From: Pseudoroseicyclus_A sp041714655 | GTDB lineage: Bacteria > Pseudomonadota > Alphaproteobacteria > Rhodobacterales > Rhodobacteraceae | NCBI RefSeq assembly: GCF_041714655.1 | Contig: NZ_CP168219.1 | Location: 3,224,001-3,288,000 of the forward strand | Direction: 5' to 3' | DNA length: 64,000 bases | Part shown: piece by piece, positions 42,620 to 51,531 of the stretch | Position numbering within the stretch: the stretch's first letter is position 1 | How the letters are laid out: each line of letters starts with the position of its first letter | Program-made: the position numbers and the translations under genes | The notes under the pieces: model-generated | What the model saw: the letters and a program-made list of their open reading frames with translations, nothing else | Told to the model about the DNA's origin: nothing | The model's database searches: none

Positions 42620-43521
42620 TCGCCCGCGTTCCGAAGGAGCTGGAGCCCGAGCTGCGCCGCGCCGTGCGGCTCGGATGGTGGACCATCGGCTGGCAGCTCT
42701 CGATCGTCGCGCTGATGGCGCTCGTCCTCGGCTCCAGCCAGGCGATGAAGACGGCCTGGATCGAGGACCTGCTCGGCCTCGTCCCGGCCATCGTCTTCCT
42801 CATCGCGCTGCGCATCGAGCGGCTGCCGCCCGACCGGCGCTTCCCCTTCGGCTTCACGCGGGTGAACAGCCTCGCCTTTCTCGCCTCCGCCGTCGTGCTG
42901 ACGGGCATGGGGCTCTACCTGATCTTCGATTCGGGGCAGAAGCTGCTCATGGCCGAGCATCCGACGCTCGGGGCCGAGCGGCTCTTCGGCCAAACGGTGT
43001 GGATCGGCTGGCTGATGATCGGCGCGCTGGCCTATTCGATCGTCCCGCCGGTGATCCTCGGCCGCCTGAAGCAGCCGGTGGCGGAGGCGCTGGCCGACAA
43101 GGTGCTGCACACCGACGCGCTGATGCAGAAGGCCGACTGGATGACCGGCGCGGCGGGGATCCTCGGCATTCTCGGCGTCGGCCTGGGCTTCTGGTGGGCC
43201 GACAGCGCCGCGGCGCTGATCATCGCCATCGACATCGTGCGCGACGGCAGCCGCGCCACCCGCGTCGCCATCGCCGAGCTGGTCGACGGCACGCCGCGCA
43301 GGCTCGGCGGCCCCGAGGTGTCCGACGATGCCAAGGCGCTGGAGGCGCGGCTCGAAGAGATGTTCCCCGGCGCCGATGTGCGGCTGCGCGAGACGGGCCG
43401 CTACATCTGGGCAGAGGTGCATGGCGTCACGCCGCCCGATGCCCCGCCCGACCTCAGCGCCTGCTGGGCCGGCGACCCGGAAAAAGCCTGGCGGCTCGCC
43501 GGGGTGTCGTTCTCCTACTGA
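42616..43521 (+). CDS. Cation diffusion facilitator (CDF) metal transporter
   Basis: A 301-residue inner-membrane antiporter for a divalent metal (zinc, iron, manganese or cobalt). Six membrane segments. The predicted metal-site residues are in AWIEDLLGLVPAIV (helix 2, ED rather than the common DS/HxxxD) and in HTDALMQKADWMTG (helix 5, HxxxD-like). WWADSAAALIIA forms helix 6. A C-terminal cytoplasmic domain (residues about 205-300) is present. The unusual helix 2 pair makes the metal hard to guess. Translationally coupled to the short lipoprotein. Confidence 0.88.
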   Translation: MIARVPKELEPELRRAVRLGWWTIGWQLSIVALMALVLGSSQAMKTAWIEDLLGLVPAIVFLIALRIERLPPDRRFPFGFTRVNSLAFLASAVVLTGMGLYLIFDSGQKLLMAEHPTLGAERLFGQTVWIGWLMIGALAYSIVPPVILGRLKQPVAEALADKVLHTDALMQKADWMTGAAGILGILGVGLGFWWADSAAALIIAIDIVRDGSRATRVAIAELVDGTPRRLGGPEVSDDAKALEARLEEMFPGADVRLRETGRYIWAEVHGVTPPDAPPDLSACWAGDPEKAWRLAGVSFSY

Positions 43522-44405
43522 ACAGACGCGAGGATGTGGCGCGCGACCATGAGGTCGAGATGCGCGCCGCCGCCGTTCTTGAAGATGGTGATCTCGTCCG
43601 CGCTCTCGCGGCGGAAGGCCTCTGCCTCGTAGTAATCGGCAATCGGGCCGGAGATGGCGCCGGAGGCGAGGGGCGCGATGAGCTCGCCAATCTCGCCGGC
43701 CGTCTCGCGCGAATCGACGAAGAGCCGCCCGCGCGCCATGGCCGTGTCATCCGCCTCGCGCATGTCGGGGCGGTAGGCGCCGATCAGGTCGAGATGCTGG
43801 CCGGGGCGGAGCCAGTCGCCTTTAATGAGCGGCTCGGTGGCCATGGTCGCCGAGGCGACGATATCCGCCGCCCGCACCGCCGCCTCGAGCTCGCCTGCCA
43901 CCTCGGCGCCGGCGCTCTCCGCCAGCGCCTCCGCCCGCGCGGGGCTGCGGTTCCACAGCGTGAACCGCGCCCCGGGGAAGGCGGCGCCATAGGCCTCGAT
44001 CAGCGAGGCGGCGACGGTGCCGGCGCCGAGGATCAGCACCTCGCGCGACTCCGGCCGGGCCAGCCGCCGGGCCGCCAGCAGCGAATCGCCGGCGGTCTTC
44101 CACTTGGTCACGAGGTGGAAATCCACGAGGGCCTCGGGCTCGCCGGTGGCGTCGGAGAAGAGCGTCATCGCCCCGCCGACGCTCGGCAGGCCCTTGGCGC
44201 CATTGCCCGGGAAAACGGTCGCCGTCTTCACGCCGATGCCGAAGCCGTCGATCCAGGCGGCTCGGGAAAGAACGGTATCGCTCCCCCGGCGGAGGATGCT
44301 GTCCTTCACCTCGGCGCGCGGCGCCTTGTGGCCCTCGGCGATGGCCTCGGTGACGGCGATCCACTCGAGCCCGCGCTCGCCTTCTTCGAAGGATATGCTC
44401 CGCAT
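43515..44405 (-). CDS. Ornithine cyclodeaminase/mu-crystallin family protein
   Basis: A 296-residue NAD(P)-dependent enzyme. The Rossmann motif VLILGAGTVAASLIEAYG is near residue 118. KTATVFPGNGAKGLPSVGGAM near residue 60 holds the conserved substrate-binding lysine, and VDSRE lies near residue 232. The family includes ornithine cyclodeaminase, alanine dehydrogenase and ketimine reductases; the substrate cannot be told apart here. It converges with the CDF gene (3' ends overlap by seven bases). Confidence 0.88.
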   Translation of the reverse strand: MRSISFEEGERGLEWIAVTEAIAEGHKAPRAEVKDSILRRGSDTVLSRAAWIDGFGIGVKTATVFPGNGAKGLPSVGGAMTLFSDATGEPEALVDFHLVTKWKTAGDSLLAARRLARPESREVLILGAGTVAASLIEAYGAAFPGARFTLWNRSPARAEALAESAGAEVAGELEAAVRAADIVASATMATEPLIKGDWLRPGQHLDLIGAYRPDMREADDTAMARGRLFVDSRETAGEIGELIAPLASGAISGPIADYYEAEAFRRESADEITIFKNGGGAHLDLMVARHILASVQ

Positions 44406-44413
44406 GGCCAACT

Positions 44414-45025
44414 CTAGGGTATCAGCGCGACGAGCCCGATGCGCTCGCCAGCCCATTGGACGGATTGCACAATCCGCCCGCTGCCATCGACCCAGAAGGT
44501 ATTGGCGAAGCTCGCGCTCGGGCTGCGGCAGAACTCCGTCACCCGCTGCGCGGTGACGGGGCCGCCCGGCCGCTGAAGCGCCTCCGCCCCGTTCCAGGTG
44601 AGCGTGCAGACGAAGGCGGTCAGTGCCACCTCCTCGCCCCGCGTATAGAAGCCATGGAAGCGCTCGACCGGCCCGGCGCTGCCCGTCGCGAGCGCCGCGG
44701 CGGTGGCGCTGGCATCGGTCGAGGCGAGATCGCCGCCGAAGCCGCGCGTGGCGATCAGCATGCCCGCGCGGAGCGTCAGCGAGATGTCATCGGAGCTCAT
44801 GTAGGTGTCATAGCCGTCGCGGCTGGCGACGAGCGCCATGGTGCCGGCCGTCCCGGTCTCCAACAGCGACAGGTTGAGCACCGGCAGCCCGAGCTGGCCG
44901 GCGGTCAGCCCGACGGAGGGCGGCGCGATCTCGGGCGTGCCCGAGCCGGTGGGCAACACCCCGCAGGCGCTGCAGGCGAGGGCGAGCGCCAGCGCGGCGC
45001 CGCAGGTGCGCAGGCCGCGCGTCAT
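44414..45025 (-). CDS. YjbF-family polysaccharide-export lipoprotein
   Basis: A 203-residue lipoprotein: signal peptide with lipobox ACSAC near residue 21. The YjbF/GfcB fold follows, with GLPVLNLSLLETGTAGTMALV, SSDDISLTLRAGMLIATRGFG and a C-terminal WVDGSGRIVQSVQW. YjbE-F-G-H operons in enterobacteria act in exopolysaccharide production. Its ATG overlaps the 3' end of the yjbH-like gene, so they form a two-gene unit; yjbG and yjbE are absent. Confidence 0.85.
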   Translation of the reverse strand: MTRGLRTCGAALALALACSACGVLPTGSGTPEIAPPSVGLTAGQLGLPVLNLSLLETGTAGTMALVASRDGYDTYMSSDDISLTLRAGMLIATRGFGGDLASTDASATAAALATGSAGPVERFHGFYTRGEEVALTAFVCTLTWNGAEALQRPGGPVTAQRVTEFCRSPSASFANTFWVDGSGRIVQSVQWAGERIGLVALIP

Positions 45026-47109
45026 CTCCAGAACCTCCCCCAGCTCTCGCCGAGTTGCGGCGTGCCGTATTCCGCCGTCAGGTCGTAGAGCCGGTTGCGG
45101 ACGTTGAGCCGCGCCCCGCCATCGCGCAGCACGGGGCGGAAGACCTCGGTGATCCGGACCCGCGAGGGTGTGCCGGCGATGGCCTGGACGGGCAGCGAGA
45201 TGACGATGCCCTTGTCGAAGGCGCCCTCGCCGAAATCGTCGAAGGAGACATCGGTCAGCGTGAAGAACGCACCGACGCTGGCCCCGTTGGCGAAGACCCG
45301 GTCGAGTGTGAAGGTGGCCCCCCAGTCGCCGGCCAGGTAGCGGCCGGCGTCGATCCGGGCGGTATAGCCGTTCTCCATGTCGTAATAGGCCGAGGCATGG
45401 CCGGTGATCACGTCGTAATCCCGAAAGCCGAGCCCGTCGAAATCGCGCTGTACGGCGTAGTTGACCTCCGCCCCGAGCGCGAGCCGCGAGCTGGCCGGCC
45501 GCCAGAGCAGCTCGGCCGAGGCGCCGCCGTACATCTGCTCGAGGATGCCCACCGTCATGCGGCCATAGAGGTTCGGCCCGGGCCGGAAGAACTGCTCGAC
45601 GGTCGCCCAGGTGATCTCCGTCTCGGTCTCGACGGCATAAAGGGCGCTGTCGGAGCGCACATGCGGTAGGATGGAATTCGAGCGGCGGCGGATGCTGTCG
45701 AGATTGCCGAGGAGCGGCTGGTAGATCTGGCCGGAGAAGAAGAGCCCCGGCGTCGGGTTGTAGCTGGCCGAAAGGGCGAGCCCCGCTTCGAGCCGCAGCG
45801 GCGCATCGGGGTCGAAATACGAGCGGCGGAGGATCGGCGCGAGCGCCCAGCGGAAGCCCGTCCCCTCCAGCACCGGCTGGTCCGCCGCGTCGGAAATGTC
45901 GGCCCGCGCATAGCTGAGCCAGGCGCCGTCCAGATCGTATTCCAGCGCCTCGAGGTCGCTGCGGCGAAGGCGGATCTCGCTTGTCGGCATGCCGGCAACG
46001 ACGGGGACGATGACGAGCGTCTCGACCGAGGCCGGCAGCGTGTTCGCCATGACCCGCGCCGCCCGGCCGATGGCCTGCGACGGCGGGAAATAGGTCGGGT
46101 TCTCGAGCCGCAGCACCGCCTCGCTGCCATTGACCGTCAGCCCTTGCGAGCCGAGCCCGAGTGTGCCGAGGCTGAGCTCCAGCAGGTCGGGCCCCCGGAC
46201 GGGCGCGCTCGCCGGCAGCGTCCAGCCCAGCGCCTCGGCGCTCTGGCGCGGCACCAGCGGCGGCGGGGCGGCGGCGGTGCCGCCGGGGATCGCCGTGTTG
46301 CCGGGGAAGAAGGTCCGCCCGTAGCTGATTCCGATGGTATTGCCGTAGAGATACGCCGCCGTCAGCTCGCCGCCATTGGCGAAACGGTAGCTGGCAGAGA
46401 CGTTGAGCGGGCTGTCCTGGGTGAAGCCGAGCCGCCGGCCCTCGAACGGATAGGTGTCAGAGGAATATTCGGCGGCGAAGGAAAGCTGGTCGGTCGGCGT
46501 CCATCGGACGCCGCCGAAGAGCGCCGCATCGCCGCGAAAGAACACGTCGGCACGGATGCGGCCGGTATCCTCGATGGTCCGGCCCTCGGGCCGGTCGGCG
46601 AAGTAATCGTCGATCCGCGCCAGCGGGTTCGCGAAGGCGCCGCGCCCGGCGAGCCGCCCCCAGCCGATGCCGCCGGTGAGCTCGAGCCCCGGGGCGATCT
46701 CCTTCGTGGCGGCCACATATTCGGAGCTGAAGAGCCCGGTGCCGCCGAAATCGACCAACCCGAGCCGGACTGCCGGCATGATCTCGCCCTCTTCGGCGAG
46801 GAGCACGTGCAGATCGAAGCTCCGGTCGAAGTAATCGGCCCCCGGCAGCGCGATGTAGCGGAAGACGCCGGTGATCCGCGGCGTGATCTGGTAGGCCAGC
46901 GTCGTGCGGTATTCGCCGTCGAAGCCGAAGAGCGTCAGCGACAGGCTGTCGGGCGGCAGGGGCTGGCCGTTCGGCATGTCGATCAGCCCCGGCAGGCCGA
47001 AGCTGTTCAGATGAGGCGCCTCCTCTGCCGAAAGCGCGCCGGCGCCGGCCGCGATCAGAGCCGCCATGCCGAAAAGCCGCCGCACCGGGCCTAAGAGAGC
47101 ACCAGACAT
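45022..47109 (-). CDS. YjbH-family outer-membrane polysaccharide protein
   Basis: A 695-residue exported protein with a signal peptide (residues 1-27, cleavage near LSAEEAP). The YjbH pattern follows: LNSFGLPGLIDMPNGQPLPP, then many alternating amphipathic strands typical of a large outer-membrane beta-barrel (for example TLAYQITPRITGVFRY, FRGDAALFGGVRWTP), ending in an aromatic residue-rich strand. The ATG at 47109 has GGAGGG five to six bases upstream. YjbH proteins are believed to export or modify polysaccharide at the outer membrane. manC diverges from it across a 199-bp spacer. Confidence 0.9.
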   Translation of the reverse strand: MSGALLGPVRRLFGMAALIAAGAGALSAEEAPHLNSFGLPGLIDMPNGQPLPPDSLSLTLFGFDGEYRTTLAYQITPRITGVFRYIALPGADYFDRSFDLHVLLAEEGEIMPAVRLGLVDFGGTGLFSSEYVAATKEIAPGLELTGGIGWGRLAGRGAFANPLARIDDYFADRPEGRTIEDTGRIRADVFFRGDAALFGGVRWTPTDQLSFAAEYSSDTYPFEGRRLGFTQDSPLNVSASYRFANGGELTAAYLYGNTIGISYGRTFFPGNTAIPGGTAAAPPPLVPRQSAEALGWTLPASAPVRGPDLLELSLGTLGLGSQGLTVNGSEAVLRLENPTYFPPSQAIGRAARVMANTLPASVETLVIVPVVAGMPTSEIRLRRSDLEALEYDLDGAWLSYARADISDAADQPVLEGTGFRWALAPILRRSYFDPDAPLRLEAGLALSASYNPTPGLFFSGQIYQPLLGNLDSIRRRSNSILPHVRSDSALYAVETETEITWATVEQFFRPGPNLYGRMTVGILEQMYGGASAELLWRPASSRLALGAEVNYAVQRDFDGLGFRDYDVITGHASAYYDMENGYTARIDAGRYLAGDWGATFTLDRVFANGASVGAFFTLTDVSFDDFGEGAFDKGIVISLPVQAIAGTPSRVRITEVFRPVLRDGGARLNVRNRLYDLTAEYGTPQLGESWGRFWR

Positions 47110-47308
47110 CCATCCCTCCGCACTGGTCCTGCCCATGGTAGCGAACCGGGGCCCCCGGGGGCCAGCGGCAGCGGGCCGAATTGTCTCACCCGCAGCCCGG
47201 GGCGGCTTTGTTGCCACAGAAGATAGGCGCCCCCCCTTGCCCCAGCAGCGCGAACCGGGGGATGCTGCAGCTATTGCCCGCAATCCCTTGTTCAGACGGA
47301 ACCGCATC

Positions 47309-48760
47309 TTGACCGAGATTACCCCCGTTCTGCTTGCCGGCGGCTCCGGCACCCGGCTCTGGCCGCTGTCGCGCAAGTCCTATCCCAAGCAGTTCGCGCA
47401 GCTCGTGGGGGAGCAGACGCTCTTTCAGGCGACCGCCCGGCGCCTGTCCGGCCGCGATGCGGGGCTGAGCTTCGCGCGGCCGACGGTCGTCACGAATTCG
47501 GATTTCCGCTTCATCGTCACCGAGCAGCTCGCGGGGGCCGGGATCGACCCCGGCGCCGTCATCATCGAGCCTGAGGGGCGCAACACGGCGCCGGCTGTGC
47601 TGGCGGCGGCGCTCCATCTCGCGGCGGAGGATCCGGGCCGGATCATGCTCGTCGCGCCCTCCGACCACCATATCCCCGATGATGCCGCCTTCCGCGCCGC
47701 CGTGGCCAAGGGGCTCGCGGCCGTGGAGGCGGGCAAGCTCGTCACCTTCGGCATCACGCCCGAATGGGCCGAGACCGGCTATGGCTATCTCGAGCTCTCC
47801 GGCCCGCCCGCCGGCGACGGCAGCGCCCAGCCGCTGGCCCGCTTCGTCGAGAAGCCGGATGCGGCGCGGGCGGAGGAGATGCTCGCCGCCGGGACCTATC
47901 TCTGGAACGCCGGCATCTTCCTCTTCCGCGCCAGCGACATGATCGCCGCGGTCGAGGCCCATGCCCCCGGCCTGATGGAGCCCGTCGGCAACGCCGTCAC
48001 GGAGGCCGAGCCCGACCTCGGGTTCCTCCGCCTCGCGCCGGCGCATTGGGCGGGGGCGGAGGACATCTCGATCGACTATGCGGTGATGGAGCGGGCCGCC
48101 AATCTCGCCGTCGTGCCCTTTTCGGGTCATTGGTCAGATCTCGGCGGCTGGGATGCCGTCTGGCGCGAGACGGGGCCGGATGTGCGGGGGGTCTCCACCT
48201 CCGGCGCCGCCACGGCCATCGATTGCGACGACACGCTCCTGCGGTCCGAAAGCGACCGGCTGGAGGTGGTGGGCATCGGGCTGAAGAACATCGTGGCGGT
48301 GGCGATGAACGATGCGGTGCTCGTCGCCGACATGTCCCGCGCGCAGGACGTGAAGGCCGCCGTGACGGCGCTGAAGGCCAAGGGCTCTGCCCAGGCCACG
48401 CATTTCCCCAAGGATCACCGGCCCTGGGGCTGGTTCGAGAGCCTCGTCATCGGCGGGCGCTTTCAGGTGAAGCGCATCATGGTGCATCCCGGCGCCGCGC
48501 TCAGCCTGCAAAGCCATGTCCACCGCTCCGAGCACTGGATCGTCGTGGAGGGGACGGCGAAGGTGACGGTCGATGGCAAGGTGACGCTCGTGACCGAGAA
48601 CCAGTCCGTCTACATCCCGCTCGGCGCCCTCCACAGGCTGGAGAACCCCGGCAAGATGCCCATGATGCTGATCGAGGTGCAGACCGGCGCCTATGTCGGC
48701 GAGGATGACATCGTGCGCTACGAAGACGTCTACGCCCGGGGGCAAGGCGCGCGGGGCTGA
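47309..48760 (+). CDS. manC: Mannose-1-phosphate guanylyltransferase / mannose-6-phosphate isomerase
   Basis: Bifunctional enzyme making GDP-mannose. N-terminal nucleotidyltransferase: LLAGGSGTRLWPLSRKSYPKQ (residues 8-28, pyrophosphorylase loop), EPEGRNTAPAVLAAA and FVEKPD. A C-terminal type II isomerase cupin follows with PWGWFESL, GAALSLQSHVHRSEHWIVVEG and NQSVYIPLGALHRLENP (residues about 370-465). 483 residues, usual length. The TTG at 47309 starts the family N-terminus (LTEITPVLLAGG); no ATG or GTG fits. GDP-mannose would feed mannose- or fucose-containing polysaccharide. Confidence 0.94.
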   Translation: MTEITPVLLAGGSGTRLWPLSRKSYPKQFAQLVGEQTLFQATARRLSGRDAGLSFARPTVVTNSDFRFIVTEQLAGAGIDPGAVIIEPEGRNTAPAVLAAALHLAAEDPGRIMLVAPSDHHIPDDAAFRAAVAKGLAAVEAGKLVTFGITPEWAETGYGYLELSGPPAGDGSAQPLARFVEKPDAARAEEMLAAGTYLWNAGIFLFRASDMIAAVEAHAPGLMEPVGNAVTEAEPDLGFLRLAPAHWAGAEDISIDYAVMERAANLAVVPFSGHWSDLGGWDAVWRETGPDVRGVSTSGAATAIDCDDTLLRSESDRLEVVGIGLKNIVAVAMNDAVLVADMSRAQDVKAAVTALKAKGSAQATHFPKDHRPWGWFESLVIGGRFQVKRIMVHPGAALSLQSHVHRSEHWIVVEGTAKVTVDGKVTLVTENQSVYIPLGALHRLENPGKMPMMLIEVQTGAYVGEDDIVRYEDVYARGQGARG

Positions 48761-48862
48761 GGCTGGCGGGGCGTAACCTCCCCGCGCGGTACGGTGGCCT
48801 CAGGCGGTCTTAACCCGCCGGCGCTTTCCTCCCGGCCGAAAACCGCCAGCCGGGAGCGCTTC

Positions 48863-49120
48863 ATGGCCGACAACTTCGCCTCACATGCCCAGACCCTCAC
48901 CTCGCCCGCCGGGCGGCATCGGGCCATCACGCCGAGCGATGCGGCCGATCTCGACCCGGTTCCCCGGGCGCTCTACGTCAACGCCTCCGGCAGCGCCGTG
49001 CTGCGGGATTCCGAAGGCACCAGCGTGACCTACCAGCTCACCGCCGGGCAGGTGCTGCCGATGCGGGCGGTCCGCGTCATGGCGACGGGCACCACCGCCG
49101 GGCTGATCGGCTGGGATTGA
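48863..49120 (+). CDS. Spike base protein, RCAP_Rcc01079-like
   Basis: An 85-residue protein (MADNFASHAQTLTSPAGRHR then AITPSDAADLDPVPRALYVN and MRAVRVMATGTTAGLIGWD). It matches my recollection of the spike-base family named after R. capsulatus Rcc01079, part of the head spike of the rhodobacterial gene-transfer agent. No other GTA or phage gene is in the window, so it is an isolated copy. GGAGCGCTTC precedes the ATG. Confidence 0.78.
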   Translation: MADNFASHAQTLTSPAGRHRAITPSDAADLDPVPRALYVNASGSAVLRDSEGTSVTYQLTAGQVLPMRAVRVMATGTTAGLIGWD

Positions 49121-49161
49121 GGCCGGCGGGCGGGGGAAGGGCGCGAGAGAGCGCGCCGCCC

Positions 49162-49659
49162 CTAGCCCCCGCAGGTAGCGGCGCCGGTGAAGCAGGCGGT
49201 GACCTGCGCGAGGTCCTCATCGCGCGGGTGGCGGAAGAGCTTGCCCGGGCAGGGCGAGAGCTCGAAATGGGGCACGTCCCCCTCCATCCGGGCGAAGGCG
49301 AGCAGGTCCTCGCCCGGCGCGACGTCGCCGCAATAGGGGCCGGCGCAGCGCGGCTCGAGCACCACGGGCAGGCTCTCCATCGCGCCCGTGAACCGGCCGG
49401 TCGCCCCGAGATAGCTGCCGGTGAAGCGGGCCGCGACGGGGGCGGGCTGCACCGCCGTGTCAAGATCCGACGCATAGGCGCCGGGCAACTGGCCGGCATC
49501 GAAGGCGAGCGTGCCATGGAGGATCATGTAGCCCTCCTCGGCCGCCGCGGCCTCGGCATAGCTCCGCGTCACATCGGCCGGCATGCAGGAAAGCGCCGCC
49601 GCCGCGCCGCCGCTGAGGCAGAGCGCGAGGGAGGCGGCGACGGGCGTGAGGGCTGTCAT
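49162..49659 (-). CDS. Cysteine-rich exported protein of unknown function (165 aa)
   Basis: A 165-residue protein with a signal peptide (residues 1-24, GGAAAALSC). Six cysteines in the mature part (SCMPADV, RCAGPYCGDV, PCPGKLF, ACFTGAATCGG) could give three disulfides. The middle has short beta strands (ILHGTLAFD, ARFTGSYLGATGRFTGAMESL). It is the last gene of the rsfS-rppH cluster, overlapping the rppH stop (ATGA). I do not recognise the family. Confidence 0.72.
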   Translation of the reverse strand: MTALTPVAASLALCLSGGAAAALSCMPADVTRSYAEAAAAEEGYMILHGTLAFDAGQLPGAYASDLDTAVQPAPVAARFTGSYLGATGRFTGAMESLPVVLEPRCAGPYCGDVAPGEDLLAFARMEGDVPHFELSPCPGKLFRHPRDEDLAQVTACFTGAATCGG

Positions 49660-50147
49660 AGATGGGGCTCCAGTTCGGCGAGGGCCTGCGCATAGACGGC
49701 GCGCTTGAAGGGCACGATGGCGGGGACGACCTCTTCCGGGGCGGCCCAGCGCCAGGCGGAGAATTCCTGCTCATGGGCATCGAGCCGCACGTCGGCATCC
49801 TCCCCGAGAAAGCGCAGCAGGAACCAGGTCTGTTCCTGCCCCTTCCACTTGCCCTTGGTGATTGCCCCGCGCAGCTCGGGCGGAAAGTCGTAGCGGAGCG
49901 GCTCGGCCGTCTGCGCCACGACCTTGACCATCTCGGCCGTCACGCCGGTTTCCTCCGCCAGCTCGCGGAGCGCCGCCGTTCGGGCATCTTCCCCCGGGTC
50001 GATGCCGCCCTGCGGCATCTGCCAGGCGGGCTCGTCCCTGTCGGCGCGCTGGCCGAGGAAGATGCGCCCCTCGCGATTGGCGAGCATGATGCCGACGCAG
50101 GGCCGGTAGCCGCGCGCGCCCTCCACCGCTTCGCCCCCCCGGCTCAC
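49656..50147 (-). CDS. rppH: RNA pyrophosphohydrolase (Nudix)
   Basis: Converts 5'-triphosphate mRNA ends to monophosphate, starting 5'-end-dependent decay. 163 residues. Complete Nudix box: GGIDPGEDARTAALRELAEE followed by TGV (residues about 48-70). The RppH-specific YRPCVGIMLANREGRIFLGQR lies at the start and WFLLRF near 112. The GTG at 50147 overlaps the ctpA stop (GTGA); no other start fits. Confidence 0.95.
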   Translation of the reverse strand: MSRGGEAVEGARGYRPCVGIMLANREGRIFLGQRADRDEPAWQMPQGGIDPGEDARTAALRELAEETGVTAEMVKVVAQTAEPLRYDFPPELRGAITKGKWKGQEQTWFLLRFLGEDADVRLDAHEQEFSAWRWAAPEEVVPAIVPFKRAVYAQALAELEPHL

Positions 50148-51511
50148 GGCTGGACGCTGGCCTGCTCGAGCGCCCCCATCGCCGGGCCGAGCGCCCGGAG
50201 CCCGCGCAGGAGGTCGATCGCATAGGCGAGCTGGTAATCCTCCTCGCGGAGCGCGGCGGCCGCCTCGGCGCGGGCGCGGTCCTGCTCCAGAAGCGTCCGG
50301 TCCTCGTCGGAGATGCTGTCGTTCTGCAGCGCGCCGCGCAGGTTCGCCTCGCCGAAGCGGCGGGCCGGGGTCTCGTCCTCGACCTCCTCGCCCACGGGCG
50401 CGGGGCGCGGCTGCTCGACGATGATGTCGGGCGAGATGCCGAGCGCCTGGATCGAGCGGCCGGAGGGCGTGTAGTAGCGCGCCGTCGTCAGCCGCATGGC
50501 GCCGTTGCCCTGAAGCGGCATCACCGACTGGACGGAGCCCTTGCCGAAGCTCTGGGTGCCGACGACGATGGCGCGGTGATGGTCCTGCAGGGCGCCCGCC
50601 ACGATCTCCGACGCGCTCGCCGTGCCGCCGTTCACCAGCACCACGATGGGCAGCCCGTCGATCAGGTCGCCGGGCGTGGCGTTGTAGCGGTCGCCGTCCT
50701 CGGGCTGACGGCCCCGGGTCGAGACGATCTCGCCCTCTTCGAGAAAGGCGTCGGAGACGTAGATAGCCTGGTTCAGCAGCCCGCCCGGGTTGTTGCGCAG
50801 ATCGAGCACCACGCCGTTGATGTTGTCGATGCCGCCGGCGGCCTCGATCTCGGACTCGATGCCCTCCTCCAGATTGGGGAAGGTCTGGTCGTTGAACGTG
50901 GTCACGCGCAGCACCAGGGTGTCGCCCTCCGTCCGGTGGCGGACGGCGGTGAGGCGGATGGTGTCGCGGATCAGCGAGACGTCGAAGGGCTCGGCCTCGC
51001 CCTCGCGCACCACGGTGATGATGATCTCGGAGCCGACGGGCCCCCGCATCAGCTCCACCGCCTCGTCCAGCGTCAGGCCGAGCAGGTTCTCGCCGTTCAC
51101 GGCGGTGATGAAATCGCCCGACATGATGCCGGCGGCATCCGCCGGCGTGCCGTCCATGGGAGAGACGACCTTCACCCAGCCCTCTTCCTGCGTGACCTCG
51201 ATGCCGAGCCCGCCGAATTCGCCGCTGGTCTGCACGCGCATGTCGGCGGCATCCTCGGGGGAGAGGTAGCTCGAATGCGGGTCGAGCGAGGTGAGCATGC
51301 CGTTGATCGCGGCCTCGATCAGCTCGCGCTCGTCGACCTCCTCGACATATTGCGCGCGGATGCGCTCGAAGATGTCGCCGAAGAGGTCGAGCTGCTCGTA
51401 GACGGAGGCATTGCCCTCCGCCTCCTGCGCGAGGAGCGGGCCGGCGACCTGAGTCGTGACCAGAAGCCCGAGAGCGGTGCCGCCCAGCGCGGCCAGTGCG
51501 AAGTTTCTCAT
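50144..51511 (-). CDS. ctpA: C-terminal processing protease (S41 family)
   Basis: A periplasmic serine protease that degrades or trims proteins from the C-terminus. 455 residues: signal peptide (residues 1-28, ending near LLAQEA), N-terminal helices, a PDZ domain (about 85-175, with GLGIEVTQEEGWVKVVSPM), and the S41 domain with the nucleophile in GGTASASEIV and the lysine of the Ser-Lys dyad in QSFGKGSVQS. It follows envC by 20 bases. In other bacteria CtpA-type proteases control peptidoglycan hydrolases or amidase activators. That fits the adjacent envC. Confidence 0.94.
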   Translation of the reverse strand: MRNFALAALGGTALGLLVTTQVAGPLLAQEAEGNASVYEQLDLFGDIFERIRAQYVEEVDERELIEAAINGMLTSLDPHSSYLSPEDAADMRVQTSGEFGGLGIEVTQEEGWVKVVSPMDGTPADAAGIMSGDFITAVNGENLLGLTLDEAVELMRGPVGSEIIITVVREGEAEPFDVSLIRDTIRLTAVRHRTEGDTLVLRVTTFNDQTFPNLEEGIESEIEAAGGIDNINGVVLDLRNNPGGLLNQAIYVSDAFLEEGEIVSTRGRQPEDGDRYNATPGDLIDGLPIVVLVNGGTASASEIVAGALQDHHRAIVVGTQSFGKGSVQSVMPLQGNGAMRLTTARYYTPSGRSIQALGISPDIIVEQPRPAPVGEEVEDETPARRFGEANLRGALQNDSISDEDRTLLEQDRARAEAAAALREEDYQLAYAIDLLRGLRALGPAMGALEQASVQP

Positions 51512-51531
51512 GCCTGCCTTCCTCTTGCCCG

